This document shows, piece after piece, positions 10,463-18,597 of a stretch of DNA of 64,000 nt. Source of the DNA: Myxococcales bacterium (GTDB lineage Bacteria; Myxococcota; Bradymonadia; UBA7976; UBA1532); NCBI GenBank assembly GCA_020633515.1, contig JACKDM010000023.1, positions 1 to 64,000 on the forward strand. Direction: 5' to 3'. The notes under the pieces are model-generated. The model ran no database searches. It was given only the letters and a program-made list of their open reading frames with translations, and was not told the DNA's origin. Within the stretch, counting starts at the first letter, position 1; each line of letters begins with the position of its first letter. A program made the translations under genes and the position numbers.

Positions 10463-11150
10463 TCGGCGACGGCTCGACCCCCACCACCGCGAGCCCCAGC
10501 GCAGCCACCGCCGCCGCGACCGCGTCGCACGCCGCCTGCCGCACCGCCGGATCATGCACCACCCCGCCCGGCCCCACCGCCTCGGCCGGCGCCTCGAACT
10601 GCGGCTTGACGAGCAGCACCGCCCACGCCCCCGGCGCGAGCAGCGCCACCGCCGGCGCGAGCAGCCGGGTCAGCGTATTGAACGAGATGTCGGCGACGAG
10701 CACCTCGACCGGCTCCGGCACCGTCTCCCGATCGAGCGCGCCCGCGTGCGTGCGCTCCAGATCGACCACCCGCGGATCCTGCCGCAGCGCGTGATCGAGC
10801 AGCCCGTAGCCCACGTCGACCGCGTACACCCGCCGCGCCCCGTGCTGCAGCAGGCAGTCGGTGAAGCCGCCCGTGCTCGCGCCCAGATCGAGGCACACCC
10901 GCCCCGCCGGATCGACCGCGAACCGCCCCAGCGCGCCTTCGAGCTTCAGCCCGCCCCGGCTCACGTAGCCATGCCCCCGCCGCGTCCGCCGCCGCAGCGG
11001 CGCGTCGAGCGGCAACAGCTCGCCCGCCTTGTCGATCCGCCGCTCGCCGCTGATCACCTCGCCCGCCATCACCCACGCCGCCGCCGTCCGCCGATCGGGC
11101 GCGAGCCCCCGCGCGACGAGGAGCGCGTCGACGCGGGCCCTCTTCGCCAT
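10407..11150 (-). CDS. tlyA: TlyA family rRNA 2'-O-methyltransferase
   Basis: A 247-residue protein with an N-terminal S4 RNA-binding domain (RVDALLVARGLAPDRRTAAA, about 1-60) and an FtsJ-type Rossmann methyltransferase with the SAM-binding motif CLDLGASTGGFTDCLL. Also seen are KPQFEAP and the tail GAKGNVEYLL. TlyA methylates the 2'-OH of cytidines in 16S and/or 23S rRNA and in some bacteria sets capreomycin sensitivity; older annotations call it haemolysin A. The ATG at 11150 overlaps the ispA stop by one base, placing it last in the xseA-xseB-ispA-tlyA operon. Confidence 0.93.
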   Translation of the reverse strand: MAKRARVDALLVARGLAPDRRTAAAWVMAGEVISGERRIDKAGELLPLDAPLRRRTRRGHGYVSRGGLKLEGALGRFAVDPAGRVCLDLGASTGGFTDCLLQHGARRVYAVDVGYGLLDHALRQDPRVVDLERTHAGALDRETVPEPVEVLVADISFNTLTRLLAPAVALLAPGAWAVLLVKPQFEAPAEAVGPGGVVHDPAVRQAACDAVAAAVAALGLAVVGVEPSPITGAKGNVEYLLAARAPG

Positions 11151-11980
11151 CAGCGCGTGCGCCGCGCGACCGCCCCGGCGAGCTCGGCCAGCGCCCCGCC
11201 CCGCGCCCCCAGCGGTGAGAGCGCCGCGACCGCCTCCGCCTCCACCGCCGCGCACCGCGCTCGGGCCGCGTCGAGATCGAGCACGTCGAGCACGTTCTTG
11301 CCCGCCTCGTCCGGATCCTGCTGCCGATCGATCAGATCGTCGGTGAGCTGGAACAACAGCCCCAGCGCCACCCCGAACGCCCGGATCGCCGCGACCGCCT
11401 CGGCCGCGCCCCCGCCCGCGATCGCGCCGCCCTCCGCCGCCGCCCGGATCAACGCCCCCGTCTTCTTCGCCTGCATCGCCTCCATCGCCGCGAGCGTCTC
11501 GAGCTGCCCGCCGACGTCGATCACCTGCCCGCCCACCATGCCCGCCCCGCCCGCGGCCTCGGCGAGCAGCGCCACCAGCCGCACCGCCCGCTCCGCCGGC
11601 CAGCCCGCGCCCGCGAGCACCGCGAACGCCTCGGTCAGCAGCGCATCACCCGCCAGGATCGCGTTCGCCTCGCCGAACGCGACGTGCACCGTCGGCTGCC
11701 CGCGGCGCTCGTCGTCGTCGTCCATCGCCGGCAGATCGTCGTGGATCAGGCTGTAGGTGTGGATCATCTCCACCGCCACCGCCCACGGCAGCGCCGCCCC
11801 CGCGTCGGCGCCGACCGCCTCCGCCGCGAGCAACGCCAGCAGCGGCCGCACCCGCTTGCCCTCACCGAACAACAGGTGCCGCGACGCCGCCACCAGCGGC
11901 GCCGGCCAGCCGGCGAACGCGGCGTGCTTCGCCAGCGCGTCTTCGAACCGCGCGACCAGCGCCTTCGTCTCGATGCTCAA
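11150..11980 (-). CDS. ispA: Short-chain polyprenyl (farnesyl/geranylgeranyl) diphosphate synthase
   Basis: A 276-residue trans-isoprenyl diphosphate synthase. The first Asp-rich motif is DDLPAMDDDD (residues 81-90), the same as in E. coli IspA; the second is LTDDLIDRQQD. GKRVRPLL, the diphosphate-binding basic segment, is also present. It condenses IPP with allylic diphosphates to C15 or C20. Product length cannot be fixed by eye, though Tyr76 and Leu78 before the first motif fit a short-chain enzyme. The start is TTG, overlapping the xseB stop (TTGA). The xseB-ispA-tlyA order is a classic bacterial arrangement. Confidence 0.92.
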   Translation of the reverse strand: MSIETKALVARFEDALAKHAAFAGWPAPLVAASRHLLFGEGKRVRPLLALLAAEAVGADAGAALPWAVAVEMIHTYSLIHDDLPAMDDDDERRGQPTVHVAFGEANAILAGDALLTEAFAVLAGAGWPAERAVRLVALLAEAAGGAGMVGGQVIDVGGQLETLAAMEAMQAKKTGALIRAAAEGGAIAGGGAAEAVAAIRAFGVALGLLFQLTDDLIDRQQDPDEAGKNVLDVLDLDAARARCAAVEAEAVAALSPLGARGGALAELAGAVARRTR

Positions 11981-12198
11981 CCGCCGGGCTCCACGAGGCT
12001 GCGCTGGAGCTCTTCGACGCGCCGCTCGGCGCCCTCCAGCAGGGTGTGTCCGCGGCGAGCCAGATGCACGCCCCGCTCATAGAGTCGCAGCGCCTCGTCG
12101 AGCGGCAGCTCACCGCCTTCGAGCGCCCGCACCAGCTCTTCGAGCGACTCCACGATCTGCTCGAAGCGCAGCGCCTCCCCCTCGGTCTCGGCCTTCAT
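11977..12198 (-). CDS. xseB: Exonuclease VII small subunit
   Basis: A 73-residue acidic helical protein with the XseB pattern: FEQIVESLEELVRALEGGELPLDEAL, broken here as FEQIVESLEELV and LEGGELPLDEAL, then a LYERGVHLAR helix. Several small subunits bind the long C-terminal helix of XseA to form the single-strand-specific exonuclease. It sits between xseA and ispA with four-base overlaps on both sides. Confidence 0.93.
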   Translation of the reverse strand: MKAETEGEALRFEQIVESLEELVRALEGGELPLDEALRLYERGVHLARRGHTLLEGAERRVEELQRSLVEPGG

Positions 12199-13547
12199 CG
12201 CGGATCGTCTCCTTCGTCAGCGATCGCCTCGGTCACCCGCGCGCGCAACCGCCCGCGGTGCAACAGGATCTCCACCTCGTCCCCCGCCGCGACCTGCGCC
12301 GCGTCGCGCACCACCGCCTCCCCGAGCCGGGTCACGCTGAAGCCCCGCCCGAGCCCCGCGAGCGGCGAGAGCGCCTCCAGCTTCGCCGCCAGCAACTGCA
12401 ACCGCAGCCCCGCCGCGCCGATCGTCGCCTCGCCCGCCCGCGACAGCCGCGCGGTCAGCTCGTCCGACTTGCGCCGCGCCAGCGCGATCCGCCGCGCCGG
12501 GTGCCGCTCGCGCAGCGTCGCCTCCAGCCGCCGGACCCGCGCCGCCTCGCCGTCGAGCTGCCGCCGCACCGCCCGATCGAGCCTTGCTGCGAGCCGATCG
12601 ATCCGCGTCGCGCGCGCCTTGAACGCCAGGTCCACCCGCGCCCGCCGCTCCAGCCGCTCCAGCCGGAACCGGCTCTGCTCCACCCGCCGCTCGACCGCCC
12701 GCCCGAGCCGCTCGGTGAGCCCGTCGAGCGTGTACAGCAGGTCGCTCCGGTTCGGCACCGCCTTCTCCGCGGCCTCCGACGGCGTCGCCGCGCGCAGATC
12801 GGCGACCAGATCGGCGATCGTCACGTCGCTCTCGTGCCCCACCGCCGAGATCACCGGCGTCCGGCACGCCGCGATCGCGCGCGCGACGTCCTCCTCGTTG
12901 AAGGTCCACAGATCCTCGGCGCTGCCGCCGCCCCGCCCGACGATGATCACGTCGACCCGCGGATCCCAATCGAGCTCCGCGATCCCGCGCGCCACGTCGG
13001 CCGCCGCGCCCTCGCCCTGCACCTGCGCCGGATACAGCACGATCGGGATCTGCGGCGCGCGGCGGTGCAGCACCGTCTCGATGTCGTGCCGCGCCGCGCC
13101 GGTCGCGCTCGTCACCACGCCGACCGCGCGCGGCAGGAACGGGATCGGCTTCTTGCGCGCCGGATCGAAGAGCCCCTCGGCCTGCAGCTTGCGCTTGAGC
13201 TGCTCGAACGCCGCCTGCATGTCGCCGGCGCCCGCGGGCAGGAAGAGGTCGACGACGAGGCTGTAGGCGCCGCGCGGCGGGTGAACGGTGAGGCAGCCGC
13301 GCGCGAGCACGCGGTGGCCCTCGACCGGCTGGTAGCGCATCCGCCACGCGGTCGTGCGCCAGACCACGCCGTCGATGCGCGCCTCGCTGTCCTTGAGGGT
13401 GAAGTAGACGTGCCCGCTCTGATGGGCGGTGACCTTGCCCATCTCGCCCTCGACCCACACCACGCGGAAGCGGTCTTCGAGCGTGCCCTTGATGCGGCGG
13501 GTCAGCTCGCCGACCGAGACGGCGGGGGGGCGGTGGGCGTAGGCCAT
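12195..13547 (-). CDS. xseA: Exonuclease VII large subunit
   Basis: A 450-residue protein with an N-terminal OB-fold (about 10-110; VWVEGEMGKV, GHVYFTLKD) and the catalytic domain with VTSATGAARHDI, VGRGGGSAEDLWTFN and ISAVGHESD, followed by a long Arg-rich coiled-coil region that holds XseB. It degrades single-stranded DNA from both ends in repair. The ATG at 13547 gives a normal family length. A gap of 54 bases separates it from the exported protein upstream, so it may be read through from the sigma-factor unit or have its own promoter. Confidence 0.94.
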   Translation of the reverse strand: MAYAHRPPAVSVGELTRRIKGTLEDRFRVVWVEGEMGKVTAHQSGHVYFTLKDSEARIDGVVWRTTAWRMRYQPVEGHRVLARGCLTVHPPRGAYSLVVDLFLPAGAGDMQAAFEQLKRKLQAEGLFDPARKKPIPFLPRAVGVVTSATGAARHDIETVLHRRAPQIPIVLYPAQVQGEGAAADVARGIAELDWDPRVDVIIVGRGGGSAEDLWTFNEEDVARAIAACRTPVISAVGHESDVTIADLVADLRAATPSEAAEKAVPNRSDLLYTLDGLTERLGRAVERRVEQSRFRLERLERRARVDLAFKARATRIDRLAARLDRAVRRQLDGEAARVRRLEATLRERHPARRIALARRKSDELTARLSRAGEATIGAAGLRLQLLAAKLEALSPLAGLGRGFSVTRLGEAVVRDAAQVAAGDEVEILLHRGRLRARVTEAIADEGDDPR

Positions 13548-13601
13548 GGCGGGCGGTCTACCACGGCGCGCGGCGCGAGGCCACGGGGCAGGTGAATGGG
13601 C

Positions 13602-14048
13602 TCAGCCCTCGACGTAGAGCGCGAGGATGAGGATGCCGCCGTCGTGCGGCAGCCCGGCCTGATAGAACATGCGCTTCGCCGGGGCGCGCAGGTCGACGTC
13701 GACCTTGCTCTCCGGGATCCGCAGCTTGAGCTGATGCTGCGGCCCCGCCGGGCCCTTGTACTCGAAGACCGCCGACTTGCCGTTCGGCAGCGAGACCGTG
13801 CCGCTCTGCCCCTTGCCGAGCGCGAGCTCGGAGGCGTCGAGCTGCTTGAAGCCGGTGTAGCCGCCGAACGCCTGCTGCAGCGAGCCGCGGATCGGCGCGA
13901 GCGCCGGGTCGACCGCGCCGCCGCCCTTGGTGGCGTGGATGACGGTGACCTTGAGGGTGATGCCATCGGCCGCGACCGCCGCGCTCGGGCCGCCGAGCAG
14001 CCAGAGCGAGAGGCAGAGCGCGCCGAGGAGGTGTCTGCGGGTGAACAT
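13602..14048 (-). CDS. Small exported protein of the ECF sigma operon
   Basis: A 148-residue protein with an N-terminal signal peptide: basic n-region with twin Arg (TRRHLLG), hydrophobic core and AVA-A cleavage site. The mature part is beta-rich with no cysteines and no family I can name. Its ATG shares a base with the stop of the anti-sigma gene (TGATG), so it is probably made with the sigma/anti-sigma pair. It may be an envelope sensor or a target of that system. The RR pair suggests Tat but lacks the full SRRxFLK motif. Confidence 0.75.
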   Translation of the reverse strand: MFTRRHLLGALCLSLWLLGGPSAAVAADGITLKVTVIHATKGGGAVDPALAPIRGSLQQAFGGYTGFKQLDASELALGKGQSGTVSLPNGKSAVFEYKGPAGPQHQLKLRIPESKVDVDLRAPAKRMFYQAGLPHDGGILILALYVEG

Positions 14049-14641
14049 CAGATCGGATCCTCCCCGTCCTTGGGCGCCGGCGCCGCCTGCTGCTCGTCGT
14101 CGAGCAGCCAGATCACCGTCGCGCCGTCCTCGCCCGCCGGCTGGCTGATCAGCACGGTCTTGTCGCCCTCGTTGCTGACCGCGTCGACCACCACCGGCGC
14201 CGCCGAGGCGCCGTCGGCGATGATCGGCGCCGCCGGATCGGGCGCCGCGCTGCCGCCGAAGCTCACCCACAGCGCGACCGCCGCCGCGACCGCCGCGCCG
14301 ATCAGCACCGGCGTCCAGTTCTGGCCCCACCACGCGCGCAGCCGCGCCCACAGCCCGGGCTCGGCCGGCGCGGGCCGGCTCGGGCTCGGCGCCACCGCGG
14401 CGCCGGCCGGCGTCTCTTGGGGGAGGCGGGCCTCGATCGCGGCGTAGAAGCCCTCGAAGTCCGCCGCGTCGGTCGCCGCCTCGACGTCGTCCTGCAAGAG
14501 CGCGCGCAGCGCGAGCAGCTCGACGTGGGCCGCGGACCAGGTCTCGTCCTCGGCGATGCGCGCCTCGACCGCCGCGACCTCGTCGGGCGCGAGCTCGTGG
14601 TCGACGTAGCGCTCCAGCAACTCGATGTCGTGGTCGGTCAT
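14048..14641 (-). CDS. Membrane-anchored anti-sigma factor
   Basis: A 197-residue protein. The N-terminal domain (LLERYVDHELAPDEVAAVEA, about 6-60) has the helical pattern of anti-sigma domains (YVDGEL-type) but without the usual His-Cys-Cys zinc motif. A Pro/Ala linker follows, then one membrane helix (VLIGAAVAAAVALWVSF, about 112-128) and a short extracytoplasmic part. It overlaps the sigma gene by four bases (ATGA), the usual arrangement for a cognate pair. The lack of zinc ligands suggests control other than thiol oxidation, for example by proteolysis; this is inference. Confidence 0.85.
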   Translation of the reverse strand: MTDHDIELLERYVDHELAPDEVAAVEARIAEDETWSAAHVELLALRALLQDDVEAATDAADFEGFYAAIEARLPQETPAGAAVAPSPSRPAPAEPGLWARLRAWWGQNWTPVLIGAAVAAAVALWVSFGGSAAPDPAAPIIADGASAAPVVVDAVSNEGDKTVLISQPAGEDGATVIWLLDDEQQAAPAPKDGEDPI

Positions 14642-15327
14642 GGCGACCTCCGCTGCTTCCGCACGCCCTTGCCTGCCCGCCCGGCGCGCGGGTCGCCGGC
14701 GGCTTCGAGGTAGGGCTTGAGGGCGGTCTGAAGGTTCTTCCGCGCGTGGTGCAACCGGCTCATCACCGTGCCGAGATGACAGTCCATCGTCTCGGCGATC
14801 TCCTCGTACGAGAGGCCCTCGACCTCACGCAAAAGGATGATCGTACGGTGGTTTTCGCTGAGGGTCTCGAGCGCGGCGGTGAGCACCTCGCCGAGCTCCT
14901 CCTGCCGGAACTTCTCGCCCGGGTGCATCGGCCGCGTGTTGCCTTGCAGGGGATGGACCCCCTCGGCCTCGTCGCGCCGCCGGTACGTGTCGTCGTACTC
15001 GACCGACTTCGACTTCTTCTGCCGGCGGTACTGGTCGATGCACACGTTCACGACAATCCGGTAGAACCAGGTGTAGAAGGAGCTGTTGCCCTTGAAGCCG
15101 TCGATGTTGCGGAACACCTTGACGAAGGCGTCCTGGGCCGCGTCCATCGCGTCATCCGGGTTTCGCAGCACGCCGTACGCGATCCCGTAGGCCCGCCGCT
15201 GGTACTTGCGCACCAACAACTCGAAGGCCTGTCGGTCACCGCGCTGGCAGCGCGCGATCAGCTCCGCTTCATCCGTCGGTATCAGCGAATCCTCGGTCAC
15301 CGACGACGCCCCTTCGTCTTCATTCAC
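14638..15327 (-). CDS. ECF RNA polymerase sigma factor, RpoE/SigW type
   Basis: A 229-residue sigma factor with region 2 (AFELLVRKYQRRAYGIAYGV, then DAMDAAQDAFVKVF and FYTWFYRIVVNVCID) and region 4 (TLSENHRTIILLREVEGLSY, DCHLGTVMSRLHHARKNL). It lacks region 3, as ECF factors do. It is the first gene of a unit with a membrane anti-sigma factor and a small exported protein, so it probably answers envelope stress and autoregulates. The upstream 237-base divergent region holds two hairpins; I could not identify an ECF promoter motif (AAC/GTC) with confidence. Confidence 0.94.
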   Translation of the reverse strand: MNEDEGASSVTEDSLIPTDEAELIARCQRGDRQAFELLVRKYQRRAYGIAYGVLRNPDDAMDAAQDAFVKVFRNIDGFKGNSSFYTWFYRIVVNVCIDQYRRQKKSKSVEYDDTYRRRDEAEGVHPLQGNTRPMHPGEKFRQEELGEVLTAALETLSENHRTIILLREVEGLSYEEIAETMDCHLGTVMSRLHHARKNLQTALKPYLEAAGDPRAGRAGKGVRKQRRSP

Positions 15328-15448
15328 GCGGAGCGCATCTTATGGGAAAAAGCATCGGTGCGCGATGCCGTCGGCTGCGAACCGGGCGGCGAACTAAATC
15401 GAGACCGGCCGCGGTTGTGAGCGCAGCGAACCGCCGAGCGCGAGGAGG

Positions 15449-15470
15449 CCGTCCGGCCAGAGCCGGACGG
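15449..15470. other. Perfect 9-bp hairpin in the sigma-factor divergent region
   Basis: CCGTCCGGC (15449-15457), a four-base loop CAGA, and GCCGGACGG (15462-15470) pair perfectly. A second hairpin lies at 15513-15527 (CCGCCC, loop GCA, GGGCGG). Around them the word GCAGCGAGGAGG-like recurs three times (about 15438, 15473 and 15544). The region separates divergent genes, so these are not terminators. They could act as an operator, a leader structure or a remnant of a dispersed repeat. No other gene is seen in 15328-15564. Confidence 0.6.
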
Positions 15471-15564
15471 GTCGCAGCGAGGAGGGCGCAGCCCGACGAC
15501 GTGGCGGAGATCCCGCCCGCAGGGCGGCCGGATGAGCACGGCGAGAGGAGACGGTGAGCGCAGC

Positions 15565-18500
15565 ATGATCCCCCGCCCCCCTGCATTCGACCGGATCGGC
15601 GCCGTGCTGCGCCGGGTGCGCCGCCGCCTGCGCGCCCGGATCGCGCTCGGCGCCGCCGGCTGGCTGCTCGCCGTCACCGGCGGCGTGCTGCTGCTCGCCC
15701 TCCTCGTGCTCGGCCTCGGCCTCGACGGCGCCGCCGCCCCGATCGCGGTCGCGATCGTGCTCGCCGCCGCCGCGCTCGCCACCCTCGTCGCCGCCGCCGG
15801 CCGCCCGCTGCGCGCCACCGGACGCGACGAGGCGGTCGCCGCTCACCTCGAAGCCGGCCTCGGCGGCCTCGACGACGCGGTCTTCGCCTGCGTGCAGTAC
15901 GCTCGCGAGTGGCCCCGCCCCGGCCGCGGCGACCCGCTGCTCGCCGCCGCGCTCGCCGAGCGCGTCGCCGGCCGCCTCGACGCCGCCGACCTGCGCGCGG
16001 TCACCCCGATGAGACCCGCCCGCCCCGGCTGGCTCGCCGCCGCCGGGGTCGCCGCCGCCTGGGGCCTCGTCGGGCTCACCGCCGGCGACCTCCTCGCCCG
16101 CGGCGCCGCCGCGCTCTTCCCCGCCGGCCTCAGCGGCGACGCCCGCGAGGTCGGCCCGCTCGTCGGCGACCTCGACCTCACCCTGCACTACCCGCCCCAC
16201 ACCGGCCGCGCGCCGCGCCTCATCCCCAACTCGACCGGCGACATCGACGCCCCCAAGGGCACCCGCGTCGAGCTGCGCGCCACCACCCTCGAACCCGCCC
16301 GCGAGGCCGCGCTCCGCTTCGGCGACGCCGTGCTCCCGCTCGCGCTCCGGGACGGCCGCGAGCTCACCGGCGGCTTCGTCGTCGACGGCCCGATCGGCTG
16401 GCGCTTCCAGATGCAGGACGCCCGCGGCGCCACCCTCGTCGAGCAGGGCGAGCGCAAGATCCGCGTCGAGCCCGACCAGCCGCCGACGGTGACGCTCAAG
16501 CTCCCCGCCGAGGACCTCGAGCTCGACGACCTGCGCGCCGTGCCCGTCGTCTATGAGGCCCGCGACGACTTCGGCCTCAGCCGCGCCGCGATCGTCGTCG
16601 CGCTCGCCGCCGACGCCGACCACCCCGAGGCCATCGACCAGCCCGGCGTCACCGGGCTGCGCATCGACGGCGAGGACGAGGTCGACCTCTCGGTGATCCA
16701 GGCGCAAGCGGGTGACCGGCTGATGCTCTACGTCGAGGCCTACGACAACAACGGCGTCGACGGCCCCCAGCGCGGGGTCTCGGCGACGCGCTTCATCACC
16801 GTCAACTCGCCGCAGGCCGCGCACTTCGAGCTCACCGAGCGGCTGCGCCAGACCATCGAGGTGCTGCTCGACGCGCTCGCCGACCGGCTCGAGATCGACT
16901 GGAAGGCCACCGAGACCCCGCTCGCGCGCCAGCTCGGCGACGTCATGCTCGGCAGCCGCGAGGCCGCGACCGCGCTCGCCGGCGTCGTCGAGGCGATGAC
17001 CGAGGACCCGCTCACCCCCGACGAGGTGCGCCTCGCGCTCAGCGGCCGCCTCGGCTCGCTCGAAGAGGCGCTCGCCGACGAGAAGCAGGCCGTCGACCCC
17101 CGCGTCGCCGAGATCGAGCGCGGCGAGGACGCGGCGGTGCGGGCGGCGAGCCGGGCCAACGAGGCGGTCGTCGAGCAGCTCGAACAGGCGATCGTGCTCG
17201 TCGAGGCGATGGTCGCGCGGCTGGCGCTCGAAGACATGGCCGCGCTCGCCGAGGAGCTCAAGACCGCGCAGGCCCGGCTGCGCGAGCTCGTCGAGCAGTA
17301 CCGCCAGAACCCGAACGACGAGGCGCTCAAGGCCCGGATCATGCGCGACATCCGCCGCCTGCGCGACCGCATGGCCGAGATGCGCGCCCGCATGGCGCAG
17401 CTCCGCCAGAAGCTCCCCGAGGAGTTCCTCAACCTCGACGGGCTCGAGAAGGACGACGTCGCCAAGGGCCTCGACGAGACCCGCAACCAGCTCGGCGAGC
17501 TCCAGAAGATGCTCGAAGAGGGCAAGATCGACGAGGCGCTCGCCGCGCTCGACGAGATGGACAAGGCCCTCGACGAGCTCTCCGCCTCGCTCGACCAGGA
17601 CATGCAGGACCTGCACGAAGAGACCAACCCGGCGATGCAGCGCGCGATCAGCGAGCTGATGGACCAGACCCGCGACCTGATGAAGCGCCAGCAGGAGGTC
17701 GGCGAGAAGACCGAGGCGCTCGCCCGCGCCGAGGAGGAGGCCCGCCGCAAGGCGATCGAAGAGGCGTTCGCCGAGAAGCTCGCCGGGATCAAGCAGGACG
17801 CCGAGGGGCTGCGCCGCACCGTCGACGAGCTCGCCCGCGAGGAGCTCTCGGTCATGGCCGAAGAAGACCTCGAGCACCTGCGCCAGCGCGCCGACGAGAT
17901 CAACCGCGCGCTCGACCAGAAGCAGCTCATGGAGGCGCTCGAGATGGCCGAGCGCGCGATGGACCACCTCGACGGGCTCGACCGCTTCAACCGCTTCGAG
18001 CCCGAGGACCGCAAGGTCGGCGCCCTCATCGAGCGCGGCCGCCAGCAGGACGGGCGGGTGATGCGCGAGCTCGCCGAGCTGATCGACGAGGCGCGCCGCC
18101 GCGCCGAGCGCGCGGTGCCGCCCGAGCAGGCCGAGCAGCTCCGCCAGGACCAGCAGGGGCTCTCCGAGGCCGCCGAGCGGCTGCGGCAGCGGATCGGCGA
18201 GCGCGGGCAGGAGGTCCCCGGCCTCGCCGACCAGCCGATGGAGCGCGCCCGACAGGCCGGGCAGTCGATGCGCGAGGCCGCCGAGCAGCTCCGCCAGGGC
18301 CGCCCCGGGCAGGCGCGGCCGGGGCAGCAGCAGGCCGAGAGCCAGTTGCAGTCGCTGATGGAGGGGCTGCGCCAGGCCGCGCAGCCGCAGCGCGCCGAGC
18401 GCGGGCAGGAGCAGCGCGGGCGCCAGCGCCAGGAGCGGGTCCGCATCCCCGGCGCCGAGGAGTACGAGGCGCCGGCGGAGTTCCGCGAGGAGCTGCTCGA

Positions 18501-18573
18501 CGCGATGAAGCAGAAGCCGCCCGAGGAGTATCGGGAGCAGGTCAAGCGCTACTACGAGTCACTGATCCGATGA
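15565..18573 (+). CDS. DUF4175-like large coiled-coil membrane protein
   Basis: About 1,002 residues. Two or three membrane helices lie in the first 180 residues (TGGVLLLALLVLGLGL; IAVAIVLAAAALATLVAAA; WLAAAGVAAAWGLVG). A beta-rich extracytoplasmic part follows (about 190-420), then roughly 550 residues of Glu/Arg/Gln-rich coiled coil ending in a Gln-rich tail. The architecture matches DUF4175. ATG 15565 is chosen because GGTGA lies seven bases upstream; ATG 15532 is the alternative. It opens a five-gene coupled cluster with a peptidase, MoxR, DUF58 and BatA-like proteins, which suggests a scaffold for a periplasmic assembly or stress machine (inference). Confidence 0.82.
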   Translation: MIPRPPAFDRIGAVLRRVRRRLRARIALGAAGWLLAVTGGVLLLALLVLGLGLDGAAAPIAVAIVLAAAALATLVAAAGRPLRATGRDEAVAAHLEAGLGGLDDAVFACVQYAREWPRPGRGDPLLAAALAERVAGRLDAADLRAVTPMRPARPGWLAAAGVAAAWGLVGLTAGDLLARGAAALFPAGLSGDAREVGPLVGDLDLTLHYPPHTGRAPRLIPNSTGDIDAPKGTRVELRATTLEPAREAALRFGDAVLPLALRDGRELTGGFVVDGPIGWRFQMQDARGATLVEQGERKIRVEPDQPPTVTLKLPAEDLELDDLRAVPVVYEARDDFGLSRAAIVVALAADADHPEAIDQPGVTGLRIDGEDEVDLSVIQAQAGDRLMLYVEAYDNNGVDGPQRGVSATRFITVNSPQAAHFELTERLRQTIEVLLDALADRLEIDWKATETPLARQLGDVMLGSREAATALAGVVEAMTEDPLTPDEVRLALSGRLGSLEEALADEKQAVDPRVAEIERGEDAAVRAASRANEAVVEQLEQAIVLVEAMVARLALEDMAALAEELKTAQARLRELVEQYRQNPNDEALKARIMRDIRRLRDRMAEMRARMAQLRQKLPEEFLNLDGLEKDDVAKGLDETRNQLGELQKMLEEGKIDEALAALDEMDKALDELSASLDQDMQDLHEETNPAMQRAISELMDQTRDLMKRQQEVGEKTEALARAEEEARRKAIEEAFAEKLAGIKQDAEGLRRTVDELAREELSVMAEEDLEHLRQRADEINRALDQKQLMEALEMAERAMDHLDGLDRFNRFEPEDRKVGALIERGRQQDGRVMRELAELIDEARRRAERAVPPEQAEQLRQDQQGLSEAAERLRQRIGERGQEVPGLADQPMERARQAGQSMREAAEQLRQGRPGQARPGQQQAESQLQSLMEGLRQAAQPQRAERGQEQRGRQRQERVRIPGAEEYEAPAEFREELLDAMKQKPPEEYREQVKRYYESLIR

Positions 18574-18597
18574 AGACCCTGATCCGATGAAGACCCT
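18562..18597 (+). repeat. 17-bp tandem duplication over a stop/start junction, making a 6-codon mini-ORF
   Basis: The sequence CTGATCCGATGAAGACC is repeated with period 17. It covers the last codons and stop of the DUF4175-like gene and the start of the peptidase gene. The first copy has an ATG at 18570 that reads Met-Lys-Thr-Leu-Ile-Arg and stops at 18588-18590. That stop overlaps the real ATG (18587) in an ATGA. The original junction was probably a direct ATGA overlap. Confidence 0.85.

Noticed and set aside
7620..11756. A 1,378-codon Pro/Arg/Ser-rich plus-strand frame
   Set aside because: It is an out-of-frame shadow of two glycosyltransferases and runs antisense to tlyA and ispA.
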